Shown piece by piece: positions 25,183 to 35,338 of a stretch of DNA of 64,000 nucleotides (its first letter is position 1; each line of letters begins with the position of its first letter). A model generated the notes under the pieces. The model worked only from the letters and a program-made list of their open reading frames with translations, ran no database searches and was not told the origin of the DNA. The translations under genes were made by a program, and so were the position numbers. The stretch is from Silanimonas sp021297925 (GTDB lineage: Bacteria; Pseudomonadota; Gammaproteobacteria; Xanthomonadales; Xanthomonadaceae), in the NCBI GenBank assembly GCA_027532825.1, contig JAPZTL010000008.1:1-64000 (forward strand). Direction: 5' to 3'.

Positions 25183-26562
25183 GTGAACATCCTGATCCTT
25201 GGGGCGGGCCAAGTCGGCTCGTCCGTGGCGGCGGCGCTGGCCTCCGAGAACAACGACATCACCGTGGTCGACACCGACCACCAGCGCTTGCGCGACCTCG
25301 CCGAGCGGCTCGACATCCGCACCGTGGTCGGCCATGCCTCGCTGCCGTCCGTGCTCGGCCACGCCGGGGCCGAGGACGCCGAGCTGCTGGTCGCCGTCAC
25401 CTCGAGCGACGAGGTCAACCTGCTGGCCTGCCAGATCGCGCAAGTGCGCTTCCGCACGCCGACCCGGGTCGCCCGCCTCCGCGAGTCCGAGTACCTCGAC
25501 CTGGGCGTGCTCAAGGACCCGCGCCACTCCCCGGTCACCGCGGCGATCAGCCCCGAGCAGCTGGTGGTCCGGCACATCGAGCGGCTGATCGGCTACCCCG
25601 GCGCACTGCAGGTCCTCGACTTCGCGCAGGGCCGGGCCCAGCTCGTCGCCGTGCGCGCGATCGAGGGTGGCGCGCTGGTGGGCCACGAGATCCGCGAGCT
25701 GCGCCGCCACCTGCCGCCGGGCGTCGATGCCCGCGTCGCCGCGATCTTCCGCCGCGGCCGGCCGGTGAAGCCCGAAGCCGCCACGGTCATCGAGATCGAC
25801 GACGAGGTCTTCTTCCTCGCCGAGCGCCGTCACATCCCGGTCGTGATGGCCGAGCTGCGCCGCATGGACAAGAAGCCGACTCGGCGGTTGCTGATCGCCG
25901 GCGGCGGCAACATCGGCCGGCAGCTGGCCCGCGCCCTCGAGGGGCGCTATTCGGTGAAGGTGATGGAGCGCAGCCGCGAACGCGCCCGCTCGATCGCCGA
26001 GGACCTGCTGAATTCGATCGTCCTCGTCGGCGACTGCGCCGACGAGGGGCTGCTGCGCGAGGAGAACATCGACCAGACCGACGTCTACTGCGCACTCACC
26101 AACGACGACGAGGCGAACATCCTTTCGGCCATGCTGGCCAAGCGCCTCGGCTGCCCGCGCGTGCTGGCGCTGATCAACCGGCCGAGCTACGCCGAACTGG
26201 TCGAAGGCGGCAGCATCGACATCGCCGTCAGTCCGCAGCAGGTCACGCTCGGCGCGCTGCTCGCCCACATCCGCGAGGGCGCGCCGGCGCAGGTCTACTC
26301 GCTGCGCCGCGGCGTGGCCGAGGCGGTCGAGATCGTCGCCCGCGGCGACCGCCGGACCTCGCGCGTCATCGGCAAGGGCCTCGAGGAACTCGACCTCCCT
26401 CCGTCGGCGACCATCGGCGGCATCGTCCGCGGCGACCAGCTGCTGATCGCCCACCACGACGTCGTCGTCGAGCCGGAGGACCACGTCATCGTCTTCGTCA
26501 TGGACAAGCGCGAGATGCCCCTCGTGACCGCGCTGTTCCAAGCCGGCGCGACCTGGCTCTGA
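25183..26562 (+). CDS. trkA: Trk potassium uptake regulatory protein TrkA
   Basis: 459 residues, cytoplasmic NAD(H)-binding gating subunit of the Trk K+ channel. Two repeats of RCK_N plus RCK_C: ILGAGQVGSSVA near residue 4 and IAGGGNIGRQLA near 237. GTG 25183 chosen because it has GGGGAG 3-4 nt upstream and fits the family N-terminus (MNILILGAGQVG); the ATG further upstream adds 20 unmatched residues. Confidence 0.97.
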   Translation: MNILILGAGQVGSSVAAALASENNDITVVDTDHQRLRDLAERLDIRTVVGHASLPSVLGHAGAEDAELLVAVTSSDEVNLLACQIAQVRFRTPTRVARLRESEYLDLGVLKDPRHSPVTAAISPEQLVVRHIERLIGYPGALQVLDFAQGRAQLVAVRAIEGGALVGHEIRELRRHLPPGVDARVAAIFRRGRPVKPEAATVIEIDDEVFFLAERRHIPVVMAELRRMDKKPTRRLLIAGGGNIGRQLARALEGRYSVKVMERSRERARSIAEDLLNSIVLVGDCADEGLLREENIDQTDVYCALTNDDEANILSAMLAKRLGCPRVLALINRPSYAELVEGGSIDIAVSPQQVTLGALLAHIREGAPAQVYSLRRGVAEAVEIVARGDRRTSRVIGKGLEELDLPPSATIGGIVRGDQLLIAHHDVVVEPEDHVIVFVMDKREMPLVTALFQAGATWL

Positions 26563-26563
26563 C

Positions 26564-28030
26564 ATGGGCTCCCTGGTCAGCGAACGCGCCCGGACCCTGC
26601 AGCGCCTGCTCGGCGCCATCGTCGCCCTGTCGGGCATGATGTCCCTCCCGCCGGCCGCCTTGGCCTGGTGGTGGGGCGAAGCAACCGTCTTCGCGTTCCT
26701 CGAGAGTTTCCTCGTCCCGTTCGCGGCCGGCCTGGTGCTCTGGTTCCCGGTCCGCAACGCGCAATACGAACTCCGCCTCCGGGACGGCTTCCTGATCGTC
26801 TCCGCGGCATGGATCATCGCTTGCCTGGTCACGGCGCTGCCGTTCGTCTTGGCGCCGCCGCACCTGAGCTACACCGACGCCGTGTTCGAGGCCACCTCCG
26901 GCCTGACCACCACCGGCGCCACCGTCATCACCGGCATCGAGCACCTGCCGCGCAGCGTGCTGTTCTTCCGCTCCTCGCTGAATTACTTCGGCGGCATGGG
27001 CATCGTCATCCTCGCGGTGGCCATCCTGCCGATGCTGCGCATCGGCGGCATGCAGCTGTTCCGCGCCGAGAGCACCGGCCCGCAGAAGGACAGCAAGCTG
27101 ACCCCGCGGATCGCCGACACCGCGAAGGCGTTGTGGCTCGTCTACACCGGCCTCGTCGTGCTCTGCGCGCTGGCGTTCTGGGCGGGCGGCATGTCCTTCT
27201 TCGACGCCGTCACGCACGCGATGCCGACCGTCGCGACCGGCGGCTTCGCCAACTACGACGCCAGCTTCGGGCACTGGGACAGCGCCCTGCTCGACGGTAT
27301 CGCCATCCTGTTCATGTTCCTCGGCGGCCTCAATTTCGGCCTGCACTGGTACGCCTGGCGCCGCGCGACGCTGGGCCACTACAAGGCGGACGCGGAGTTC
27401 CTGAGCTTCCTGTGGATCTGCCTCGCGGTGACGGCGGCGATCACGCTGACGATCTGGCTGGGGGGTCGCTTCGACGACCCGCTGACGGCGTTCCGCCATG
27501 CCTTGTTCCAAGTGGTGTCGAACATCACCACCACCGGCTTCGTCACCACGGGGTTCGTCGACTGGCCGGGCATGGCGCCGCTGGCGCTGATGATGGTCGG
27601 CTTCGTCGGCGGCTGCGCCGGCTCGACCTCCGGCGGCATGAAGGTCGCCCGCGTGCAGATGGTGGTCCGGCAAGGCTTCCGCGAGCTCAAGCAACTCGTA
27701 CATCCGAAGGGCCAGTTCCTGGTCAAGGTCGGCGGCAAGCGCGTGTCCGAGAGCGTGGTGATCTCGGTCGCCGGCTTCTGCACGCTCTACATCCTGGCCT
27801 ACCTCGTGATGACGCTCGCCTTGACCGCGGACGGGGTCGACATCGTGACGGCCTTCTCGGCGATCGCCGCGTGCATCAACAACATGGGGCCCGGCCTCGG
27901 CGAGGTCGCGTCGCATTTCCAGACGCTCGGCGACGGCGCGATCTGGATCTGCAGCTTCGCCATGGTGCTGGGCCGCCTCGAGGTCTTCACCCTCCTGGTA
28001 CTGCTGACCCCACAGTTCTGGCGCGATTGA
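26564..28030 (+). CDS. trkH: Trk potassium transporter membrane subunit TrkH
   Basis: 488 residues, about ten hydrophobic segments with four pore-loop repeats carrying the selectivity glycines (for example EATSGLTTTGATV, TVATGGFANYD, NITTTGFVTTGF, INNMGPGLGEV). Starts one base after the trkA stop. Its 3' end overlaps the convergent PH-domain gene by 44 bp. Confidence 0.97.
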   Translation: MGSLVSERARTLQRLLGAIVALSGMMSLPPAALAWWWGEATVFAFLESFLVPFAAGLVLWFPVRNAQYELRLRDGFLIVSAAWIIACLVTALPFVLAPPHLSYTDAVFEATSGLTTTGATVITGIEHLPRSVLFFRSSLNYFGGMGIVILAVAILPMLRIGGMQLFRAESTGPQKDSKLTPRIADTAKALWLVYTGLVVLCALAFWAGGMSFFDAVTHAMPTVATGGFANYDASFGHWDSALLDGIAILFMFLGGLNFGLHWYAWRRATLGHYKADAEFLSFLWICLAVTAAITLTIWLGGRFDDPLTAFRHALFQVVSNITTTGFVTTGFVDWPGMAPLALMMVGFVGGCAGSTSGGMKVARVQMVVRQGFRELKQLVHPKGQFLVKVGGKRVSESVVISVAGFCTLYILAYLVMTLALTADGVDIVTAFSAIAACINNMGPGLGEVASHFQTLGDGAIWICSFAMVLGRLEVFTLLVLLTPQFWRD

Positions 28031-29582
28031 CGCCGGGGTCGCGCGGCATCGCCGCGCGCAGCGCCTCGGCCAGCGCGCGCGCCTCGGCGGCCGGCAGGTA
28101 GGGCACGCGCAGCGACGGCACGAGCGGGGACGTGCCCAACGTGTCGACGAGGACGCTGGCCATGCCGTGGCGGCGGTCGAAAGGGCTTTCGTGCACGGAG
28201 ACGGCGTGGACCTTGGCCGTCTCGACGAAGCGCCAGTGGCGGTCGAGCCAGCCTTGGCGGAACGCGACGACGCCGTCCTCCAGCGACCAGGCCGAGTAAC
28301 GCGCCCAGAGACGGGCGCGCAGCAGCAGCGCGGGCAGCAGGGCCAGCAGGCAGAGCGCCGGCGGACCGCGCCAGGCCACGAGCGGCACCGTGGCGAGGAC
28401 CACCAGCAGCGCCGGTAGCGCGAACACCCGCCACCAGGCCCGCGCGTGCAGTGGATGCCACCGCTGCGGCGGCCACGCGGCGCCCGGGAGCAGGGCCGCG
28501 AGGATCGCGTCCATGCTCGCGGGGGTCGCCAGGGGCACGAGGTCGCGGACCGACTGCGCCTCGTTGGCGACGTCGTTCGAGGCCCGGTCGACGCGCAGGC
28601 TCTGCCGCCGGAAGCGGCGATGCAGGAAACTCTCGGTCAGCGAATAGGCTTGGATGCGGCGCTTGGGCAGGTGGGTGCGAATGCGGTTGAGCAGCCCGCG
28701 CTCCACGCGGAGTTCGCGTGGTCCCGACCAGAGCTGGAAGTCGTGGAACTGGATGATCGCCAGCCCGATCGACAGCAGGCGGACGGCCGCGAACAGCGCG
28801 ACGAGCAGCAGCAGCGCGCCCGCGGCCCAGGCCAGCGGCCCCGGCTGCCAGCCTTCCGCCAGCGCGACGCTGCGCTTCCCGGTCTCGAACGCCGCCTTGC
28901 CCACGTCGTCCATCACGCCCTCGCCGGCCTGGGTGAGGGCCGCGAACGCGCCGGCCACGACGAGCATCCCCCGGTTGGAGATCAGGCCGAGGCGCACCAG
29001 TTCCGCGGTCGGCAAGTGCAGCCACCGGGTCGCTTCCGGGCCCGGCGGTGGCACGGCAACGGCGTCCGCCCCCGCCGCCACGCGGCCCCCGCCGCGCACC
29101 GTCGCCTCCAGCGCGTGCGCCTCGGCCAGCGGCAGCACCTGCATCTGCGCTTCCGCCCGGCCGAGGCCCCCGTGGCCACCGGCCGCGGACTCCAGCCGGA
29201 CCTCGGCCACTCGGGCGAGGCGATGCAACAGCGTCTGGTGCAGGGTGACGTTCTGCACACGATCGAAGGGGATCACCCGAAGGTTGCGTTCGAGCAGGCC
29301 GCTGCGGATCACCAGCGCACGGTCGGCGAAGCCGTATCGGAAGGTGAAATAGCGCCAGACCGAGACGAGCGCGAGGACGCCCGCGACGGCGAGGCCCCAA
29401 AGTTCCCAGGTGCTCTGCTCGCCCCGGCCGGAGAACAGCAGGACGCCGATCGGCAGCGCGAAGCTCTTCAGCTGTTGCAGCAGGATGAACAGCCAGGACA
29501 GCGGGTGCAGCCGCCCGGTCGCGACCGCCTGCAGGGCGCGTCGGGCGGCGGCGCCATCCAGTGCCTCACCCGGCGTGGTCAT
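27987..29582 (-). CDS. PH-domain (bPH2/DUF304) membrane protein, YdbT-like
   Basis: 531 residues. Four or more transmembrane helices and three bPH2-type segments, each beginning like RYGFADRALVIRSGLLERN / ...RELRVERGLLNR / ...SLEDGVVAFRQGW and ending with an IPFDRVQ-type strand. Same layout as Bacillus YdbT. Function not firmly known; the pair YdbS/YdbT is linked to envelope stress resistance in other bacteria. Of two ATGs six bases apart, 29582 has GGGAG at 7-nt spacing. Overlaps the upstream YdbS-like gene by 17 bp. Confidence 0.85.
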   Translation of the reverse strand: MTTPGEALDGAAARRALQAVATGRLHPLSWLFILLQQLKSFALPIGVLLFSGRGEQSTWELWGLAVAGVLALVSVWRYFTFRYGFADRALVIRSGLLERNLRVIPFDRVQNVTLHQTLLHRLARVAEVRLESAAGGHGGLGRAEAQMQVLPLAEAHALEATVRGGGRVAAGADAVAVPPPGPEATRWLHLPTAELVRLGLISNRGMLVVAGAFAALTQAGEGVMDDVGKAAFETGKRSVALAEGWQPGPLAWAAGALLLLVALFAAVRLLSIGLAIIQFHDFQLWSGPRELRVERGLLNRIRTHLPKRRIQAYSLTESFLHRRFRRQSLRVDRASNDVANEAQSVRDLVPLATPASMDAILAALLPGAAWPPQRWHPLHARAWWRVFALPALLVVLATVPLVAWRGPPALCLLALLPALLLRARLWARYSAWSLEDGVVAFRQGWLDRHWRFVETAKVHAVSVHESPFDRRHGMASVLVDTLGTSPLVPSLRVPYLPAAEARALAEALRAAMPRDPGVNRARTVGSAVPGG

Positions 29583-30099
29583 CGTCATGCTCCCGCAGGG
29601 CCGGGACGAGGGCATCGCGCAGGCGCATGGCGTCGTCCTCGGCGAATCCCGCCTGCCGCAGCTCGCCGTGGTGGAAGCCCGCGGTGTGCATGACCAGGGT
29701 GGCCAGCCCGAAGCGGCGCTCGATCGGGCCACGCTCGATGTCGAGGTGCTGCACCCGCGCACGCGGCACCAGCACCTCGCGGCGCCACCAGCGGCCGCGC
29801 CGCAGCCGGAACCCGTCGTCGTCGAGCCGCCAGCGTGTGTAGCGGAAGGCCCACGACGACTGCCACAGCGCCAGGCCCACGGCCAGGGCCGGTGGGGCCA
29901 CGCCGAGGACCAGCGCCCACCACGAAGGCTCGTCGGAGACGGCGAGGATGATCGCGGCGATCGGGCCGAGAAGGCCGGGCAGGCTCCAGCCCAGCAGGGC
30001 GCCCCAGCGGAAGGCGCGCCGCGCGTCGTCCGGCAGTGGACGCCAGGGCGGGTCGCCGGGCCAACGGTCCGGCCAAGGGGAGGGGGAAAGGTCGGTCAT
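29566..30099 (-). CDS. PH-domain membrane protein, YdbS-like
   Basis: 177 residues. Two adjacent transmembrane helices (about 28-80), then one bPH2/DUF304 domain (FRYTRWRLDDDGFRLRRG, LVPRARVQHLDIERGPIERRFG). Partner of the next gene, as in the ydbS-ydbT pair. Starts 4 bp after the acyltransferase stop. Confidence 0.88.
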   Translation of the reverse strand: MTDLSPSPWPDRWPGDPPWRPLPDDARRAFRWGALLGWSLPGLLGPIAAIILAVSDEPSWWALVLGVAPPALAVGLALWQSSWAFRYTRWRLDDDGFRLRRGRWWRREVLVPRARVQHLDIERGPIERRFGLATLVMHTAGFHHGELRQAGFAEDDAMRLRDALVPALREHDDDHAG

Positions 30100-30103
30100 T
30101 GGC

Positions 30104-30991
30104 TCAGTAGCACTCGGGCCAGTAGGGGTTGAGGAGACCGCGCTCCGGGTGGTCGCCCTTGAAGCGCTTGTAGGTCCATTGGTACTGCGCCGGCTCGCGG
30201 CGCACGAAGGCTTCCACGGCGGCGTTCAAGGCCGTCGCGCGGGCTTCGGGCGAGGCGTCCCCGGGGTCCGGGGCGAGGGGCTCGACGACGATGCGGAAGC
30301 GGCCGTCCGCGCGGCGCTCCGCGGCGGCCAGCAGGCACGTGGCGCCGCTGCGGTCGGCGAGCCGGTGGATCAGCGTCATCGTCAGCGTCGGCGTGCCGAA
30401 GAAGGGGGCCCAGACCCCGCCGCCCGATGGCACCTGGTCGGGCGTGATGCCGACCAGTTCGCCGCGCTGCAGGGCTTTGAGCAGCGGCTTCATCCCGTGG
30501 GCGTCGGCCGGCACGGCGCGGACACCGCCGCGCTCGCGCGCCAGCCTCAGGAAGGTGTCGCCGACCGGGCCTTCGCCGCGGGTGTAGAGCAGGGAGAACG
30601 GGCCTTGGGCGGCCAGCCACTGCACCAGCAGTTCCCAGTTGCCCTGGTGCGGCGCCACCACGAGCACGCCGCCGCGTTCGAGGGCGGTGGCGAGGTGGTC
30701 GGCGCCCGCCACATCGACAACCTGCCGGAGGTTCTCGCCCGGCGCGCGCGTCCAGAAGCGCAGGCTCTCGAGTGCGGTCAGCGCGGTGTGCGCCAGGGCC
30801 TCCCGCACCGACACCTGTCCGTCGAGCCCGGCCAGCCGGAGGTTGGTGGCCACGATGCGCGCCCTTTTCGTGCGGCGCGTCGCCTCCAGCGCCGCGAAGC
30901 CGCGTGCCAGTCCCCTGCGCGCCCGACGCCCGGGCAGGGCCGCGGTCCAGGCGAGTGCGCGCAGCAGGCGGACGGGCAGGGGAGCATCCAT
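30104..30991 (-). CDS. Lipid A biosynthesis acyltransferase (LpxL/HtrB family)
   Basis: 295 residues from ATG 30991. Inner-membrane enzyme adding secondary acyl chains to lipid A. The HX4(D/E) catalytic motif is HQGNWE in VVAPHQGNWELL; downstream GITPDQVPSGGGVWAPFFG is the second conserved block. It is near the LPS glycosyltransferases and leads a three-gene unit with two PH-domain proteins, an association I have no established explanation for. No ribosome site; TAGACT ends 7 bp before the ATG. Confidence 0.92.
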   Translation of the reverse strand: MDAPLPVRLLRALAWTAALPGRRARRGLARGFAALEATRRTKRARIVATNLRLAGLDGQVSVREALAHTALTALESLRFWTRAPGENLRQVVDVAGADHLATALERGGVLVVAPHQGNWELLVQWLAAQGPFSLLYTRGEGPVGDTFLRLARERGGVRAVPADAHGMKPLLKALQRGELVGITPDQVPSGGGVWAPFFGTPTLTMTLIHRLADRSGATCLLAAAERRADGRFRIVVEPLAPDPGDASPEARATALNAAVEAFVRREPAQYQWTYKRFKGDHPERGLLNPYWPECY

Positions 30992-30998
30992 GGCCGCG

Positions 30999-31004
30999 AG
31001 TCTA
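30999..31004 (-). promoter_or_regulatory. -10 element of the lpxL-like operon, predicted leaderless
   Basis: TAGACT on the minus strand, then CGCGGCC and the ATG at 30991 (7-nt gap). Confidence 0.5.
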
Positions 31005-31047
31005 GCCGGCACGCGGACGCGGCCATGTGCCGGAGGGTGGGGGCGGC

Positions 31048-31077
31048 TTGACGCCACGCGGCCCGCGCCGCGACCCT
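31048..31077 (+). promoter_or_regulatory. Promoter of dtd, predicted leaderless
   Basis: TTGACG (31048-31053), an 18-bp spacer, then GACCCT (31072-31077), six bases before ATG 31084. The -35 is strong and the -10 weak. Confidence 0.4.
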
Positions 31078-31083
31078 GCCGCG

Positions 31084-31521
31084 ATGATCGCCCTGCTGCA
31101 GCGCGTCCGCCACGCGCACGTCGATGTCGACGGAGAAACCGTCGGCCGCATCGGCCCCGGCCTGCTCGCGCTCGCCTGCGTCCAGCCGGGCGACACGCCC
31201 GCCCGCATCGACCGCATGGCCGATCGCCTGCTCGCCTACCGGATGTTCCCCGACGTGGCGGGGAAGATGAACCTCGGGCTGAAGGACGCCGGCGGGGGGC
31301 TGCTGCTGGTGAGCCAGTTCACGCTTGCCGCCGACACCCGCTCCGGCCTGCGTCCCAGCTTCAGCACCGCGGCGCCCCCCGCGGAGGGGCTGGCCGGTTT
31401 CGAGGCCCTCGTCGCCGCCTGCCGGGCGCGCTGGCCGACCGTGGAGACCGGGCGCTTCGGGGCCGACATGCAGGTGGCGCTGGTCAACGACGGCCCGGTG
31501 ACCTTCTGGCTGGAGACCTGA
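31084..31521 (+). CDS. dtd: D-aminoacyl-tRNA deacylase
   Basis: 145 residues, the family length. Hydrolyses D-aminoacyl-tRNAs and glycyl-tRNA(Ala). Both active-site motifs are present: SQFTLAAD and NDGPVTF (the Gly-cisPro is NxGPVT). The upstream in-frame extension of 19 residues is rejected because the family starts MIALLQRV. Confidence 0.97.
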   Translation: MIALLQRVRHAHVDVDGETVGRIGPGLLALACVQPGDTPARIDRMADRLLAYRMFPDVAGKMNLGLKDAGGGLLLVSQFTLAADTRSGLRPSFSTAAPPAEGLAGFEALVAACRARWPTVETGRFGADMQVALVNDGPVTFWLET

Positions 31522-31549
31522 GCGCGGGCCCTGAACGCAGTGCCAATGG

Positions 31550-31590
31550 AATCAATGACTTGGGGGACATTGGCGACGCTCGGGTATAAT
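31550..31590 (+). promoter_or_regulatory. rpoD promoter with IHF-consensus site
   Basis: Perfect -10 TATAAT (31585-31590). A poor -35 (TTGGGG, 31560-31565) is 19 bp away. A perfect IHF consensus, AATCAATGACTTG (31550-31562), overlaps the -35 region. Confidence 0.6.
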
Positions 31591-31627
31591 AGCCGGTTCC
31601 CGCGCCAATCCTTCCGGTGAATCGTCC

Positions 31628-33478
<1,851 letters not shown>

Positions 33479-33502
33479 GCCGCGCCGTCCCCGGCCGACC
33501 CC

Positions 33503-33527
33503 GACGCCCCGCCCCCTGCGGGGCGTC
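33503..33527 (+). terminator. Hairpin terminator after rpoD
   Basis: GACGCCCCGC pairs perfectly with GCGGGGCGTC (10 bp, loop CCCCT). The following GTCATTTCC is only moderately T-rich. Confidence 0.7.
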
Positions 33528-33577
33528 GTCATTTCCGGGCTTGACCGGCCCGCGCGCTGGGCAGGCGCCGCGACTTC

Positions 33578-34978
33578 ATGCATCCTTCACATCCTGCGCA
33601 AGGCGGCGCGATCGGCGCCGGAGCGCGCTTCCTGGAACCGGCGGGCATGGCGAGCGAGATGGCGAAGGACGGCGCGGGATCCCCCGCGTCGAAGGGCGGA
33701 ACGCTGACCTGGTGGATCCTCGGGGGCCTCGTGTCGGGCATCCTCGTTGGTGCGGTGGTGAAGGCCACGGTGCCCGATCCCACGGCCATCATCGAGGGTC
33801 TGACCCTCGTGACCACGGTGTTCCTGCGGCTGATCAAGATGATCATCGGCCCCTTGGTGTTCGCCACGCTGGCCGTGGGCATCGCCAAGATGGGCGACCT
33901 CGGCACGGTCGGGCGCATCGGCCTGAAGGCGATGGTGTGGTTCCTCGGTGCCTCGCTGGTGTCGCTGACCCTCGGCCTCGTGCTGGTGAACACCTTCCAG
34001 CCCGGCGTCGGCCTCGACATCGTGCTGCCGGACGCCGGCGCCCAGAGCGGCATCGCCGCCACCGGCCTGAGCCTCAAGGACTTCGTCACCCACCTCGTGC
34101 CGACCAGCATCGCCGACGCGATGGCGCGCAATGAGATCCTGCAGATCGTCGTGTTCTCGGTGTTCTTCGGCGTGGCCTGCGCCGGCGTCGGCGAGAAGGC
34201 CAGAGTGCTGGTCGACGCACTCGAGGGCCTGAGCTACGTCATGCTGAAGGTGACGATGCTGGTGATGTGGGTCGCGCCGTTCGCGGTGTTCGCCGCCGTG
34301 GCCGCGACCATCTCGAAAAGCGGCCTCGAGGTGCTGGCCGTCTATGGCACCTTCATGGGCCAGTTCTACCTCGGGATCGTCCTGCTGTGGGCGCTGCTCT
34401 TCCTCGCGGCCTTCGGCGTGCTCCGCAAGCGCGCCGTCGCGCTGTTCCGCAGCGTGCGCGAGCCGACCCTGCTGGCCTTCGCCACGGCCTCGTCCGAGGC
34501 CGCGTATCCGAAGACGCTGGCCCAGCTGGAGAAGTTCGGCTGCAGCAACCGCGTAGCCTCATTCGTGCTGCCGCTCGGCTACTCGTTCAACCTCGACGGC
34601 TCGATGATGTACTGCACCTTCGCGGTGGTCTTCATCGCCCAGGCGTACGGCATCGACCTGACGTTGGCGCAGGAGATCACGATGCTGCTGGTGCTGATGG
34701 TCACGTCGAAGGGCATGGCCGGGGTGCCGCGCGCCTCGCTCGTGGTGATCGCCGCCACGCTGGCGCAGTTCGACATCCCGGAGGCCGGCCTGCTGCTGTT
34801 GCTCGGCGTCGACCACTTCCTCGACATGGCGCGTTCGGCGACGAATGTCATCGGCAACACGGTCGCTACGGCCGTCGTCTCGAAGTGGGAAGGCCAGCTG
34901 CGCGCCGAGGGCGAGGCGAGCCCCGACCTTCTCGATGCGGTCGGGCCGGCCGAGCCTTCGCCCGGCCCGCTGAAGTAA
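33578..34978 (+). CDS. Dicarboxylate/amino acid:cation symporter (DAACS family)
   Basis: 466 residues, GltP/DctA-type secondary transporter of glutamate, aspartate or C4-dicarboxylates. Eight hydrophobic helices and re-entrant loops; family motifs FATASSEAAYPKT (serine-rich HP1), SFNLDGSMMY (NMDGT-like), and SKGMAGVPRAS (HP2). Start is uncertain: ATG 33578 gives a 27-residue polar extension, while ATG 33647 or 33659 would give a usual N-terminus. Confidence 0.92.
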   Translation: MHPSHPAQGGAIGAGARFLEPAGMASEMAKDGAGSPASKGGTLTWWILGGLVSGILVGAVVKATVPDPTAIIEGLTLVTTVFLRLIKMIIGPLVFATLAVGIAKMGDLGTVGRIGLKAMVWFLGASLVSLTLGLVLVNTFQPGVGLDIVLPDAGAQSGIAATGLSLKDFVTHLVPTSIADAMARNEILQIVVFSVFFGVACAGVGEKARVLVDALEGLSYVMLKVTMLVMWVAPFAVFAAVAATISKSGLEVLAVYGTFMGQFYLGIVLLWALLFLAAFGVLRKRAVALFRSVREPTLLAFATASSEAAYPKTLAQLEKFGCSNRVASFVLPLGYSFNLDGSMMYCTFAVVFIAQAYGIDLTLAQEITMLLVLMVTSKGMAGVPRASLVVIAATLAQFDIPEAGLLLLLGVDHFLDMARSATNVIGNTVATAVVSKWEGQLRAEGEASPDLLDAVGPAEPSPGPLK

Positions 34979-34997
34979 TGTCCGCGTTGGTGGCGGG

Positions 34998-35027
34998 TTG
35001 GGTGGTTGGCCGCACGCCCGCTAGAAT
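34998..35027 (+). promoter_or_regulatory. Promoter of tRNA-Ile2
   Basis: TTGGGT (34998-35003), 18-bp spacer, TAGAAT (35022-35027), 11 bp before the tRNA 5' end. Confidence 0.55.
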
Positions 35028-35038
35028 CCGGGAGCCGC

Positions 35039-35114
35039 GGGCCCATAGCTCAACGGTCAGAGCACGGGACTCATAATCCCTTGGTTCCAGGTTCGAGTCC
35101 TGGTGGGCCCACCA
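35039..35114 (+). tRNA. tRNA-Ile2 (anticodon CAU, lysidine type)
   Basis: 76 nt with encoded CCA. Acceptor GGGCCCA/TGGGCCC, D-arm GCTC...GAGC, anticodon loop CTCATAA, T-arm CCAGG/CCTGG with TTCGAGT. A CAU anticodon fits Met or Ile2. The C4-G69 and C5-G68 pairs are TilS recognition features, and the TTGGT variable loop matches E. coli tRNA-Ile2 rather than elongator Met. I therefore call it Ile2, reading AUA after lysidine modification. Position 27-43 is a C-U mismatch. Confidence 0.88.
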
Positions 35115-35153
35115 ACGCTTGTCGCGAAGATCTTGATGTTCGTGCAAGGAACG

Positions 35154-35176
35154 TGTGGCCGGAATGGCCACATTTT
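35154..35176 (+). terminator. Rho-independent terminator after the tRNA
   Basis: TGTGGCC-GGAAT-GGCCACA followed by TTTT; 7-bp perfect stem 40 bp after the tRNA. Confidence 0.8.
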
Positions 35177-35209
35177 CATTGCAAGTCGGCTTAACGCGTC
35201 CGCCGGCGC

Positions 35210-35287
35210 TCAACGCAGCCACTGGGCGTTGATTTCGTCCATCAGCGGAGTCTTGGGTGTCTTGCGGTACGCGCGGATTCCAACCAT
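35210..35287 (-). other. 25-codon ORF, possible remnant next to the tRNA
   Basis: ATG 35287 to TGA 35210 on the minus strand encodes a peptide containing YRKTPKTPLMDEI. This weakly recalls the C-terminal tail of HigB/RelE-type toxins (KKTxKTPxxEI), but it is short, has no ribosome site and could be chance. Confidence 0.2.
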
Positions 35288-35306
35288 CCGGGGCGCCGCG
35301 TCTCAA

Positions 35307-35312
35307 TAGACT
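35307..35312 (+). promoter_or_regulatory. -10 element of the lipoprotein pair
   Basis: TAGACT, 26 bp before ATG 35339; AAAGGGGAA is the ribosome site. Confidence 0.45.
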
Positions 35313-35338
35313 GGCGTCCCTCCAACAAAGGGGAACCC

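Noticed and set aside
24148..26832. 894-codon minus-strand ORF
   Set aside because: Antisense to the GT4 gene, trkA and part of trkH, each with clear motifs.
35039..35114. Elongator tRNA-Met
   Set aside because: The CAU anticodon fits, but C4-G69, C5-G68 and the variable loop match tRNA-Ile2 better.
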